From: Panopea generosa
Lineage: Eukaryota > Mollusca > Bivalvia > Adapedonta > Hiatellidae
Reading direction: 5' to 3'
Length of the DNA: 64,000 nt
NCBI GenBank assembly: GCA_029582155.1
Contig: CM055899.1
Coordinates: 73,836,886 to 73,900,885 of the forward strand
Below, piece by piece: positions 11,771-22,796 of this stretch. A program made the position numbers and the translations under genes. Position 1 is the stretch's first letter, and each line of letters begins with the position of its first letter. A model generated the notes under the pieces. It did no database searches. It saw nothing but the letters and a program-made list of their open reading frames with translations, and was not told the DNA's origin.

Positions 11771-13029
11771 TTCCAGACAGAAATAGTTGTAGATTAATAT
11801 CTCATATAGTTATATGTAATATGTCCAAAAAAAATTCAACCATGTCAAGAATGGCATCAATAATAAGCAGCAATACAGTAACTTAAGTCTGCTGAGTAAT
11901 AAACAGTTGCCGATACGAAATGCAAACAAATGGCGACGCTAACGGAAGTTAGTCCATATCTTCCCAAATTGTTATTAAACGGGCATTGGCGATAAGAGGT
12001 ATATCGCGGTATTATGTATACAAGGGATAAATGTATATTTTGGGTGTATGTTTCACATATTTATTATATTCAATAACATGACCACTAGTACACTGGACAG
12101 TAGCTAGTCCTTCTTACATAGGGTATATACTTAGCAAATAGAGTACAATGTATTCGAAAAATAATATTTCATAAATTGCTATTGTGTTACGTATTTCATG
12201 TCGACATAACAAAATAGCTTCAATTGTTGCCTTTGTTGTTGCTACTACTGTTACTGTTGTTTCTGAAAATGATAGTGACATATCTTTTGTAGTTTTAATT
12301 TTTGTAAGTTTATCTTTATAATATTTTTTTTTTTTAATATCTAGTGATTAAAAATGAAAATTTCTTAGTTATATTAAAATTGGAAAAACTCCATGTACAA
12401 TATTGAGGGTGATGTAATTTATTATGATCAATATCAATACTATAGCTTTATGTCAACATTTTATAAATGTAGTTGATTTTTTTCTTTAAAAATGAGTATC
12501 ATCAACACTTTTTTAACAGCATCTACTCTAAAAGTAATATATTCTCTCAACAACTATTGCAGATTAATAAACTGATATAGTTTATCAAACTATCGTCAAA
12601 TACCAATATTTTTCACCCGTTTTTCTTTTCAAATTTATACACCTGAAACGTTGGTAAACACACTAATATGTAACTTAATGCGTATCTCGACCGTGATTCA
12701 AACCTGGTACACCATGTACTGATAATCAGGACGTAGCGAAGATTGATGGGAGCGGTAACCACCTCCTGTTAGTAGAAGTACAGAGGACGATCCTAGGAAA
12801 AGTTTCAAAACTTCAACATCAAATCATGCATTCCAGTGATTTTAGTGGGGAATATTGTTGTTAGTTTGTGACCTTTAAACGTTTTTAACAATGAACTGCA
12901 CACACAAGAAGTTATTAAGATGATTTTATTATATTAAATAAATCAACCCTGGGATTGATGATTATTAATTCATTTTTTGTCATGTTCATTATTGCGGTTG
13001 AATAACCAACCCCTGTGTGGTTCAAGGGT
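11771..13029. other. No recognised feature
   Basis: AT-rich sequence with no supported gene. A stretch near 12685-12720 read on the minus strand has a weak B-box-like GGTTTGAATCACGG without a matching A box. Confidence 0.5.
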
Positions 13030-13275
13030 GCAACATTACTGATTGCAAAAAAAGAATATTCACTGAATCTCATGCATGTCATAAGACATATTGAATATCT
13101 GGACAGTTTGCAGGTATCTTATGTCATTCTTACTCGTAAAGGGCGACAATTAGAGTATTTGGGTAGAATGTTGTATGTTAATTTTTACATGGGAAGTGAA
13201 GCTGGAATGTTCCTTCCAGCTGATAACATATAACCCATAGTGATTTGATAGGCCGTAAAACTCCTATTGATTACT
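13030..13275 (+). mobile_element. Dispersed retroposon-like repeat, copy 2
   Basis: It matches 6595-6872 block by block: CATGCATGTCATAAGACA, GTTTGCAGGTATCTTATG, AGTGAAGCTGGAATGTTCC and ATAGGCCGTAAAACTCC. The (ATTC)n tail is lost, leaving only CTATTGATTAC. It is decayed and carries no coding capacity. Confidence 0.5.
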
Positions 13276-14559
13276 AGCAATATATTTTGTCTCCCTTGAA
13301 ATATCAGGTATAGTGTTCGGTCTTCTCAATTTTAATTCAGAATGAGTGTTGCGTTGCGGTACAGATGTTGTAAGAGAAATTTTTTGACTGATTATAAAGA
13401 CAGGCCGGTGATTATTGATTACGAATATAATGACGGTAAAACAATGATTAATCAGTTGATGATATCAGTAATGTCAGTAGCGAACATATCCGGATTTATA
13501 TTAAAGTATTTTTTTTCAAAATGATATTTAAAATCAAAATCTTGGAAACTAAAATATAGCTATTTACCTTCACAAATGAAAAATATTGGGTCGGAGCAAT
13601 TACAGTTGGGACGTCACGTGTTCAGTTGCTACTTGACAACTAAAGTGGAAGTTGTGTATTCAAAAGTACTCGCCAATTATAACGTTTTTTTTCATCAAAT
13701 ATGGATACAAGAATCACCAAAACCCGCCCCGTCGATTCCGGTGGACAGTAAGTGTTAAGTTATGTTGTGCAACAAAATGTAATTTCCTTGTGCATATTAA
13801 AAAACAACGTATTACTGAAGTCGCTTCTGACAAAGCAGTGGGTGTTAAACAAAATGACTTTTCTTTTCTCAAAATTTTTACTCAATAGCTTTACTCAATA
13901 TCTATTCAACTTCTTTAGGAAGCCTCTCTTCAAACGACGATTATCACACGTTAAGTGAATGTCAACTGCTATTAAATGCAGAATACGTTTATGTAAGATC
14001 AGATCATTCTAATGTTGCAACGACAACTCAGAATACCAACAGGCTCGCAAGAACTTTTTTAAAATTAAATGACCCAACCAGAAATAGTATTGGAAAATTT
14101 AGTTCGTAATTTACAATGGTGTAATATCTTGAAGTTTGCATTCAAAATATATTCTTATCCTATACTGACTGTACTATACATAATGTAGATTTAACATGCA
14201 TTAGTGTAAATAACTAAAAGCAAATTAATAAAGATTAATTTATAGATTAATTTTGCATACTCTTAAAAATACAAATATTCTGGCAGAAGCATAACGTACA
14301 TAATAATTAAATCTCTCAAAATACAAATGTAGTTATTACTCTAAACAATGTGTGTCAATTGTTTACATTATTGTTATTGCTTGTACAACTACATGGGTGT
14401 CAAATGAGTAATGAACATTAAACACGAAATATAAAAAAGCTGTTTTCATGTATTTGATACATTTATAAATTTTGATGTAAAATCAGACAACACATGTGAA
14501 ACAGATGTAAAAATCAATCAAAAACACTGTAAAGGTTAATAAAAAACACAGTACAATTT
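13276..14559. other. No recognised feature
   Basis: AT-rich, with several overlapping 60-78-residue frames at 13342-13958 that share no motif and shadow one another. Confidence 0.5.
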
Positions 14560-14800
14560 AATAAAAAAAAATGTAAAATATAGTTGACACTGAAAAAGTG
14601 CTCACGACTCTATTCTGCTTGATTTCTATTGGTTTTCCATGTGAAAGAATTGACAGAGTTGTACTATTAATGATGCTCGGGATAACATTGAATTTGTCAT
14701 CCCTGTAATCACGGACTAGAACACATGTGCAGTCAGCGTCAAGGTCATGGATACTAAATATATCATTTTATATATCAACTCCATATAAAGCTGCATGAAC
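14560..14800 (-). pseudogene. Possible degraded coding segment, unknown family
   Basis: On the minus strand one frame without an ATG reads SVHAALYGVDI, a stop, then IFSIHDLDADCTCVLVRD, YRDDKFNVIPSIINSTTLS and ILSHGKPIEIKQNRVVS. The mix of polar and hydrophobic residues looks more protein-like than the surrounding AT-rich frames. I do not recognise the family and cannot rule out chance. The TAA at about 14771 breaks it. Confidence 0.2.
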
Positions 14801-15417
14801 CGATAAAATGTCCTTAATTCTATATATATATATATTTTGTAGCCAATAAAAACCAATAGTTAAAAACATGTATATGTGTAATATACTTTAGCAGTTTTAA
14901 TTATATGTTGCAAGAGCGTATTTTGTAAAGAAAAAACAATACAATATTTTTCGGTGAGTCCACTGAAGATCAGCAACTTTTTAGCTTGTTTTTTTTGCCA
15001 AAGGCATGGTACGCTTATGTCACCGTGGTCAAGCTTTGCAGTGTTGATCACCGCCAAAATGATTATGATGCGACAGGGATTACTTTCTATTACCTGAATT
15101 TCATTTTTTCTTGTATTTGATATAAGCAATCAGAAAAAAATCAAGCAATAGAGATATATAGTGGATATTGCAATATAACATTTAAAAAAAATATGTTGCA
15201 TAAAACAAACCAAATGCTACTTATATCAATCAAATAAGGAAGGCGTATCAATATTAAACAAAGACCGGCTATCAATACTTTTATTTCAGTTAGGTCCCTG
15301 CATCATTTGTCTATTAAGGTCTATACAGCCTTTATTCAAAAAGTTAGGTCAATACAACCTTTAGTCTGCACAATTTTATTTTTGTAACGACAAGTTACAT
15401 TTAGAAACAACAACAAT
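14801..15417. other. No recognised feature
   Basis: AT-rich; a short TATATA run near 14822. Nothing else supported. Confidence 0.5.
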
Positions 15418-16175
15418 TTTTACTACGATGGTGATAAATTACGATGGTGAAAAATTCGAAAAAATAATGATGATAAACTACGATGGTAAAAAGTCGAAAC
15501 TACAATGGTGATAAACTGCGATGATGAAAAGTCGAAATTGCGGTGGTTAAAAGTGGAAACATCGATTGTGATAAACTTCGATGGTGAATAGTCGAAATTA
15601 CGATGACGAAAAGTCAAAACTACGATGGTTATAAACTATGGTGGTGAAATGTCGAAACTATGATAGTGATAAACTACGATGGTAATAAACTTTGATGATG
15701 AAAAGTCGAAACTACGATAGTGATAAACTACGATGGTGAAAAGTCGAAACTACGGTGGTGAAAAACTACGATAATGAACATTCGAAATTACGATGATGAA
15801 AAGTCGACACTACGATGGTGATAAACTACGATGGTAAAAAGTCGAAACTACGATGGTGATAAACTACGATGATGAAGAATCGAAATTACTATGGTGATAA
15901 ACTACGATGTCTACGATGGTGAAAAAGTCAAAACAACGATGTTGATAAACTACGGTGGTGAAACGTCGAAATTACGATGGTGACAAACTACGATGATGAA
16001 AAGTCGAAATTATGGTTGTGAAAAGTCAAACAACGAATTTTGACCATCGTAGTTTCACGTTTTCACAATCCTAGCTTTGAGTTTCTTCATCGTATCTCGA
16101 CTTCCTCATCGTAGTTTTGCGTTTTCGCCATCTTAGTTTCGACTTTTCACCATCGTAGTTTCGCCGTCCTGTTAC
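15418..16175 (-). mobile_element. Foldback hairpin element, 22-bp-unit family, member 1
   Basis: About 600 bp of degenerate direct units built from ACTACGATGGTGAAAAGTCG and ACTACGATGGTGATAAACT are followed, from about 16036, by the reverse complement (TTTTCACCATCGTAGTTTCG). A transcript or single strand would fold back on itself. The right end reads CGCCGTCCTGTT, the complement of the ACAGGAAGGCG end seen in other members. The opposite GGTGTCCCGTTGG end is missing on the left. No coding capacity. Confidence 0.7.
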
Positions 16176-16861
16176 TCATATGCAAGCGAAACTAAAAGCA
16201 CGGTACATTTTATATATTGTTCGACTGTAGTTTCAAATATATCTTTGTCTATGTTTATGTAACAGTGCATTTACATAATGTAGCAAAGCTATGCATTTAA
16301 ACGTAACGTCTTACACATTAATTCTGTACTGTTCTACATATAGAGACATGCACTTCTGGAACACTGGATACATTACCAATGGTTCTTAAAGTGTCTTATT
16401 CCCATAGACAGTCCGCTGTTGGTCCAATTATGCAGAAAAAAACATGGGATTGACCAGGTTGCTTTTTCATAATTTCGATTGTTCGATGGCACCCCTTCAT
16501 TTTTGCCCATTTGTTGCAGTGTATCACTACGCATCTTTAAACTGTTATTGCATCAGCAAACAGTTCCCAATGTCACCAAAACTTTGCAGAAACTATTAAA
16601 ATGTTCCAATGCTCCCATATGCACAAAGAAATATGACATTTTATGCATTTTTAATAAAAAAAATGCCCAGCCGCTTTACACAGCTTTAATTTCTTAGGCA
16701 TAAGAATCTTGCTACCGTCATGTAAGGGAGGTAATTCTTCAGCGAGAGACATAAAGCCTGCTAACGATTCAACTTATTTGTATACATCATTAATATGACT
16801 TACTAAGTCCCTGATATATCTCCTTCTTTTTAATATATCTTTTTTCTTCGAAGGAAAAGGT
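16176..16861. other. No recognised feature
   Basis: The open frame at 16479-16697 has no motif I recognise. Nothing else supported. Confidence 0.5.
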
Positions 16862-16950
16862 CTGTCCCTCGATTGCGTTGAGAGCTCAGAGAGCTTATAT
16901 GATTCGCTATCGAGTTGGCATTCTGAGTGGACTAGTATTTAGTGTTGTTG
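16862..16950 (-). mobile_element. Fragment of tRNA-derived SINE, family B
   Basis: The segment with CTCGATTGCG, CTCAGAGAGCTTATATGA and ACTAGTATTTAGTGTT aligns with the body of the complete copy at 30526-30727. The tRNA head is absent. Confidence 0.55.
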
Positions 16951-16974
16951 GATAGATAAAAGATACAAGATTGG

Positions 16975-17159
16975 GAAAAGTCGAAACTGCGATTACAAAA
17001 CATCGAAACAACGATGGTCAAAAGTCGAAACAACGAAGCTACGATAGTGAAAAGACGAAACACACTCTCGTGGATTTAACTATTTATCATCGAAGTTTCG
17101 TTTTTTCGACTTTACTTAATTTGATAAATATGCCGTGATGGCCCCAACTGGATACCTTA
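16975..17159 (+). mobile_element. Foldback element, 22-bp-unit family, member 2 (short)
   Basis: A few units of AAAAGTCGAAAC with ACGATGGTCA are followed by inverted TTTCGACTTTACTTAATTTG and the family end ATATGCCGTGATGGCCCCAA, here continued as CTGGATACC in place of CGGGACACC. Only the terminal part of one element remains. Confidence 0.65.
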
Positions 17160-18245
17160 ACTGCCAACGTGAGCGAGTGTGCATGTGTTGTCAGGTTTAT
17201 ATTGAAAGTGTTCAAGGAAATGGTTTATTGTTAGCCCGATCACACTACACCCAAGTTGAAACATGTTTTACTGCCATGCGTGCGTTATGTAATGAGACAG
17301 ATGGAGATTTTAAAGCACATTAACCGTATTCAAACTTAATTTTATTGATAAATACATGTAGTAACATAAAGCATAAATAAAATAGAAAATGAAGAATCTT
17401 GAACACCACTTCATGGGCGTCTAATAATTGTTGAAGCTTTTATACGAAAAGAAAAAACTAAAAAAAATATATCATTTCTATTGATCCATTTAATTCATCA
17501 ACTGTTTATATATCAATGAATACTTGAACATGAAACAATCCACAGTAGGAAAAAGAACGCATTTTATTGTGGCCGTTGATGAAACATTAAAGATAGATCT
17601 AATTAAAATACCGGCATAGCTCAATTGGGTGATTCAGTGACTGTAACAAACGAAGCATTGTCACTTTCTGGCACACGTATAAACGCTACGCTCCCATCAT
17701 TCGAAATATCATCTGTTAAAACATCCCTATATAATCTATAATACATACTTAAAACAACAGTCCTGCTTCCAGTTGTAACACATTTCATTATGTATCAAAT
17801 TATTTACCTGACATAAGTTTTAATATCATCATTTTTAACTTGAAGTATTAAAGAGGCCTCGTCTATACATTTTAAGTTCACGAAATGATCAAACTGTAAA
17901 TGATCTAAAAGAAACTTATTTAACATGAAGAAATCGGTGCGATTTTCTACAACAACACGTGCTTTTTTTTAGAAATAAGTGTTTGAAAAGGTCGTCATTA
18001 AACAATTATATTCGTTACTGATTTTAGAAAGCCGAATTTGTTAGTACCTGGCTACACGCCAATCTAATGACGATGGTCATTGACAGCCGTGCGCAAACCG
18101 GACAAGGTATACACTGGATGTAACAGGAGAGTAATGGCCAACACAACTAACACTTACTGTTATAAAAGTTGTATTTCTCATCATTTTTACATGTAAATGT
18201 AATGAGAGAATAAATGCCATTGTTGTTGTTGTTGTTGTTATTATC
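17160..18245. other. No gene recognised
   Basis: AT-rich. A weak A-box-like GCATAGCTCAATTGGG at about 17613 lacks a B box. A short (TTG)n run lies at 18220-18240. Confidence 0.45.
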
Positions 18246-18249
18246 ACGT

Positions 18250-18520
18250 GACATGAAAAATGAAGTGTCTATAGGCACGGCGGTTGTACCCATTATTTTT
18301 CTTATCCACACAACATTCATGCCCATTATTGTCTTTATCAGCACGACGGTCGTGTCCACTATTGCCCGGATATATACTTACACCCCTTAACTATCTGCCA
18401 TGACTTACTCGAGAGATTGAGATTGATAGGATCTGACACTCGTTATTTCATACAGAATTTTATTATACGAGTTCAGTAAAAATCCTGGACGAGTTTAATG
18501 AAATTCTGTATGGACTGACA
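18250..18520. repeat. Short palindromic-motif repeats and a hairpin
   Basis: GGCACGGCGGTTGTACCCAT and GCACGACGGTCGTGTCCA occur about 75 bp apart. An inverted relative, CACGACAGTCGTGCCGAT, lies at 18960. At 18452-18514, CAGAATTTTATTATACGAG faces GACGAGTTTAATGAAATTCTG in inverted orientation, and a third GACGAGTTTAATAAAATTCTG-like copy is at 18750-18772. I cannot assign it to a known element. Confidence 0.45.
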
Positions 18521-19828
18521 GCAAGATTCAGATTCGTTTCATCATATTTCCCACGTACATATAAAAATTCAAGTTAGTAACTTACAAAAGGACATATGCA
18601 GACCCCCTTCATGGGCCGAATAACAATAACGAGATGTGTCAGTCTGGCCTAAAAATAATTCTAACTTAAAAAACACATTTATCGAATCGACTATACATTT
18701 ATTACACAACAACATTCATTACACTCAAAGAACACTTATTAAAACTTTTCTTTGACGAGTTTAATAAAATTCTGAAGTTGTATAAATACGCGAATTATTA
18801 CAAAGATCCGGTATTGTATTGTCATGTCTTGTCTTTTTTCCTTTTCTTTACTCCTGTCATGTCTTTTCTAATATCAATTCCTTCAATTTGTTATATTGCA
18901 TCACTCATGTGCTATGTGAATTTAAATTATTCCATTGTGCCGATAAGGAAAATAATCGACACGACAGTCGTGCCGATAGCCATGTCCTTGATATTGGGTC
19001 TGTCCATTCAGTCCTGCCGGTTGTTTTAGGATCATAGATGTTTCAATGAATTGGTCGCGGGACGCGATTTAATCTATAAAAACATTCTGACTGTAAAACA
19101 CGCATTACAGAAGCAGAAAAGAACAAATGTTTCTTTACTTTATTTATTTATTTATGAATTTATTTATATTATATATAACTTTATTTATACGGTAGCATTT
19201 TAATAATCAGTGTTTTCTCCTAAAAATATCGGTCATGCCTCTTTAATCTGCTGGTTATCATATTTAAACAATGTATAACAAAGTACAGTATAAACCGAAT
19301 ATCTTATTTCCAATATATTACAAATACATGGGAAGTAATAAATGGAATGTCCGTCAATGTAATATAAATAGAGTTATTTCCCTTTTATATCTTTCATATT
19401 TGCACTGTTAAAAATGGCATGAATAAATGTATTTTATTTACAGATTCACATATAGATTAAACAAAGATGTCTGTCTGATAATACTTGACACAAACTGATC
19501 TCCAAAATCTATAGGCGCTCTTTTAACCGTAACTATATAAACATTTTTTATATTTCTTTGAAACTAGTTTGTGTCCATTTTCGTTGATATACAAGATACA
19601 ATTGTAATACTAATTGATAATCCAACACGTTTGGAAAATACGTATTTAGTCCACTGATTTAATGTCATTTTAAAGTTTTAGATTTATTAAAAACTTTTAT
19701 TGAGGTTCTCCAGGCTTCGTTGAAATAAAGTATTTTAAAGAATATTTAAGGAATTTCTTTTTTATATTTTAATCAATGTTTATAAAACAATATAGTTTTA
19801 CACTACACACCACATAGCAGCGAATTTG
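18521..19828. other. No gene recognised
   Basis: AT-rich. Apart from the isolated relatives of the preceding motifs near 18750 and 18960, nothing is supported. Confidence 0.45.
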
Positions 19829-20760
19829 TCATAGGTCATGCCCCCCTTGTTTGAGCTGAATCAAACGTGGCTTAACGGTATCTCTGTCAAACATGTTTTC
19901 TTCTTTAATATAGTAATTTGGACAAAATCCATTTTCCACAAAATTAAGCTTAACAATTAAACACAACCGTACGCATGAAAATAAGTTTTCAGGCCTCCAT
20001 ATACTGACTGATGTATTCTCTATAACGTGTTTTACAATGATAAGAGTTGATCGACTTTCCCAGTTCACGTTCTATCACATCTTGTTTGAACATTTTCAGG
20101 ATGAGGTTACACTTGTGTTGTACAGTATTAAAACTAAACATGAGTTGTCTCTCCTGTAGACAGAACGATGGCCTACGCCTACAACAAAACAGCCAGACGT
20201 TTTCATTTGTCTTGATGGCCAACCGTGTGATCGTAATCGTCTTATCCTCTCACTGCCATATTCCGGTACCGATGTTCATCTGTATGCATGTACATAATCA
20301 AGAGACTGAGACCGATATGTTTCTGCTGGTCCATTTCTCTCCAGATTACCATACCGACCACCTAAAGACGGTTGTCTCCTGCATACTCGTCCAGTACAGT
20401 CGAAATCATCATATAGATTATTAATTATATCCGTGTTATATATTGTAAGTGGTATTACATTACCAATCACCTGAAGTTTTACATATCCTGGTTGTGTGTG
20501 ATCATCACGGACCATGAGGTATGAGCGAGTGTGACCAGCAGCGTCATCAATATTTTCTATCACAGGATAAGTATCGATATATATTAAACAATCTGTATCT
20601 GAGTAAAGACCTGTTCCTTCCCAGAAACTACCGAATATAAACATGGACCCGTACCACTGATTTAGATGAAGCGTCATCGTATGAATTACCTCACAAGTAG
20701 TCGCAGTCGTCTGATGTTACTTCCGCATTGCCTCAGATCCATCGACATGTTCCAGAATGT
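19829..20760 (-). pseudogene. Mab-21/cGAS-like nucleotidyltransferase (cGLR family) relic
   Basis: Read on the minus strand. The frame at 20677-20276 (133 residues) contains SMFIFGSFWEGTGLYSDTD (FGS at 15-17, DTD at 27-29), the hGS...DxD signature of the nucleotidyltransferase fold. It continues with DHTQPGYVKLQV, RNGPAETYRSQSLDYVHAY (probable third acidic residue D127) and, past a TGA, RIRRLRSHGWPS and GCFVVGVGH. Two further frames give FSFNTVQHKCNLILKMFKQD and INSYHCKT, then WRPENLFSCVRLCLIV and PNYYIKEENMF, the C-terminal Mab-21 helical part. Domain order is complete, but one in-frame stop and at least two frame changes break it. Family members sense nucleic acid or act in development; bivalves have many. 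The broken state suggests a decayed paralogue. Low-quality assembly is the alternative. Confidence 0.75.
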
Positions 20761-20815
20761 CATATATTTTTTTTGAAAATTACGGATGTCGTCAAACATG
20801 GTTGTAACTGTGATA

Positions 20816-21135
20816 ATAAAAATAATAATAATAATAATAATAATAAAAATAATACCAATAATTCTAATAACACTAATGACAATAACATGATAATAATGAT
20901 AATAATAATGATAATTATAATGATAATAGTAATAACAATGACAATAACATAATAATAACAATAACGATGATAATAATAATAATAATAATGATAACGATAA
21001 TAACAATATAATAGTACCACTATTACTAATAATAACAAGAACAACAACAATGATAATAATAACAACAACACTATAATAATAATATTAATAGTGATAATAA
21101 TGATAAATAAAAAATAGTAATAACAACAATAATTA
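20816..21135. repeat. AAT/ATG-rich microsatellite
   Basis: About 320 bp of imperfect AAT, AAC and ATG triplets, just upstream (minus strand) of the Mab-21 relic. The long repetitive frames across it (polyN, polyY/L) are artefacts of the triplet repeat. Confidence 0.9.
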
Positions 21136-22184
21136 TCATCACCATGATAATAATTATTTCAATAACACATGTACATAATAATGTTAATAATAATAACAGG
21201 GCCAATTATAAAATAATATTTGCAAAAATAATGATATACATTAAAAGTTCACTAATATACAACATAATAATAATTAATATTATTTATTATGTTCTATAAT
21301 ATGTTAAAGTAGCAGTGACAGGTTAATGTCTCGTCGAAATATTACGAAAATAGCAATAACAGCGTTACTATTACAACTTTGTTTGTAGAAGCTTTCCACA
21401 TATTAACCTTTATAGAAAATGTACGATTGACCTTTCCACATTTCGACCTTAAAACAAAAGGTTGAAACATGACTGTAAGGAAAATCATGCAGCAACTGGA
21501 CGAAAATGGGTTCGAACTTGCAATTTCGGTGTCTGTAGATAGAACTGATTACCAGACACACCAGTTATTTAAACCATTAGCATAATAAATAGAACTAAGA
21601 TACAGTTAAACTAGTTTGTCGTCGTATTTGTGATGCAACTATTATTATTAATCAGTCGACACAGTGTTACATGCACAATGCCGTTGAAATACACGTACCA
21701 CAAGGAGCACACATCAGTCAAAATACACTTGTTACTTACAAAAAATGTTTATAAATTAGTCATTTATTCTAACACTTCCTGCCAAATTTCATCAACATAC
21801 GTTAAACAACTAAGGAGCTTTGTGGACAAGATTTTCATTTTCAAAATATCTAAGGGACACAGTGCTCTTAAAAACCTTCGAGACGGTACTAGGCATCAAT
21901 ATCCACAACTATACTTAATACTCATACTGTTTACAAGGTTTCATCAAAATCCAGTGAACGATTATTGGTTTTGTATATCAAATTTTAAAGAGGCCATGAC
22001 TCTCATCCACCGCGGTCATATGCACCCCTATATATCCCTGACATATTTATATTTGTAGAGTTTTACTGTAGTTACAGTTTTCATTTAGTAATACATTCAT
22101 AGTGTATAATTATTTTGATGCGGAAACGTATATGAATGGATTTCAACATTTACATGAGTCCTTAAAGAGCATCTTTTGAAAAAC
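21136..22184. other. Unassigned; weak tRNA-like stretch
   Basis: At 21509-21565 the minus strand carries GCAAGTTCGAACCCA, a B-box-like sequence with a poor A box, probably a decayed SINE. The 142-residue frame at 21630-22058 (+) shows no domain and looks like chance openness. Confidence 0.35.
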
Positions 22185-22250
22185 GGTGATAGCGCAGTGG
22201 ATAGATAGTGTTTAACGCTTGACCTTACAGATTACCAGTATTCGTCTGTA
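22185..22250 (+). mobile_element. tRNA-like SINE head, decayed
   Basis: GGTGATAGCGCAGTGGATAG supplies an A box, and CAGTATTCGTCTGTAC about 45 nt later resembles a decayed B box. Stems cannot be closed. Probably a SINE remnant rather than a tRNA gene. Confidence 0.35.
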
Positions 22251-22544
22251 CATTCATCATCAAAATAGTCAGTTAGCCTTACAATATAACTAATTATGTC
22301 TCTGTAACTTATTTGTATTATTTTACTTGATGTTCCGAAAAAACAAAATGTATTTCCATCATATTTTTTTTATTTTAAATATTGAATTCAACTTAAATCT
22401 TAATGTTTTGGATAGAATTAATCTGCCAAAAGGTGGTTTGACCAAAACTGGTTGGACGTGTATTTAATAGGTATTTATGTTATAGATATTAAGAAAGTAT
22501 TAACAACTGACCAGATGAACCATTTTTGTTACAAACAATGGTAA

Positions 22545-22796
22545 TATTATTCGAAGGGGCAGGGCGGAGAGGTGCTCCAACGTACGTTCAATGACACATT
22601 GATCGTGGATTTTCACTGCTACCCAAACTGGGTATTATTTCAAGCTCATTTACTAAATGTATTACAGTTTGCTCCGAACTTCAGAAAAGCCAGACCTGTG
22701 GTTCTCATAATTGACAGCCATGATATCCACGCTCCACTACCAGTCGTGGTGGTAGTCAGACATGACAATATTGTTTTGGAATCCAGTCCTGTTTAA
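22545..22796 (+). pseudogene. Possible pogo/Tigger-type DDE transposase fragment
   Basis: The 74-residue frame (22572-22796) contains WVLFQAHLLNVLQFAPNF, then ARPVVLIIDSHDIHAPLP and RHDNIVLESSPV. Pogo-type DDE_1 transposases have a W...F..WL block, then PvlLilDgH.SH, then an NnI.l..lPph segment, and this fragment follows that order and spacing. The D in LIIDSHDIH would be the second catalytic residue. The first and third acidic residues and the DNA-binding domain are absent. Similarity was judged by eye only. Confidence 0.4.

Noticed and set aside
12660-12790. tRNA-like sequence on the minus strand
   Set aside because: Only a weak B box is visible; no A box or stem pairing could be made.
20686-21071. 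Overlapping minus frames rich in Leu/Tyr/Ile across 20760-21071
   Set aside because: They translate AAT/ATG triplet repeats; only the last few residues touch the Mab-21 relic.
21630-22058. 142-residue frame on the plus strand
   Set aside because: No domain, no codon pattern and no support from neighbours; probably chance.
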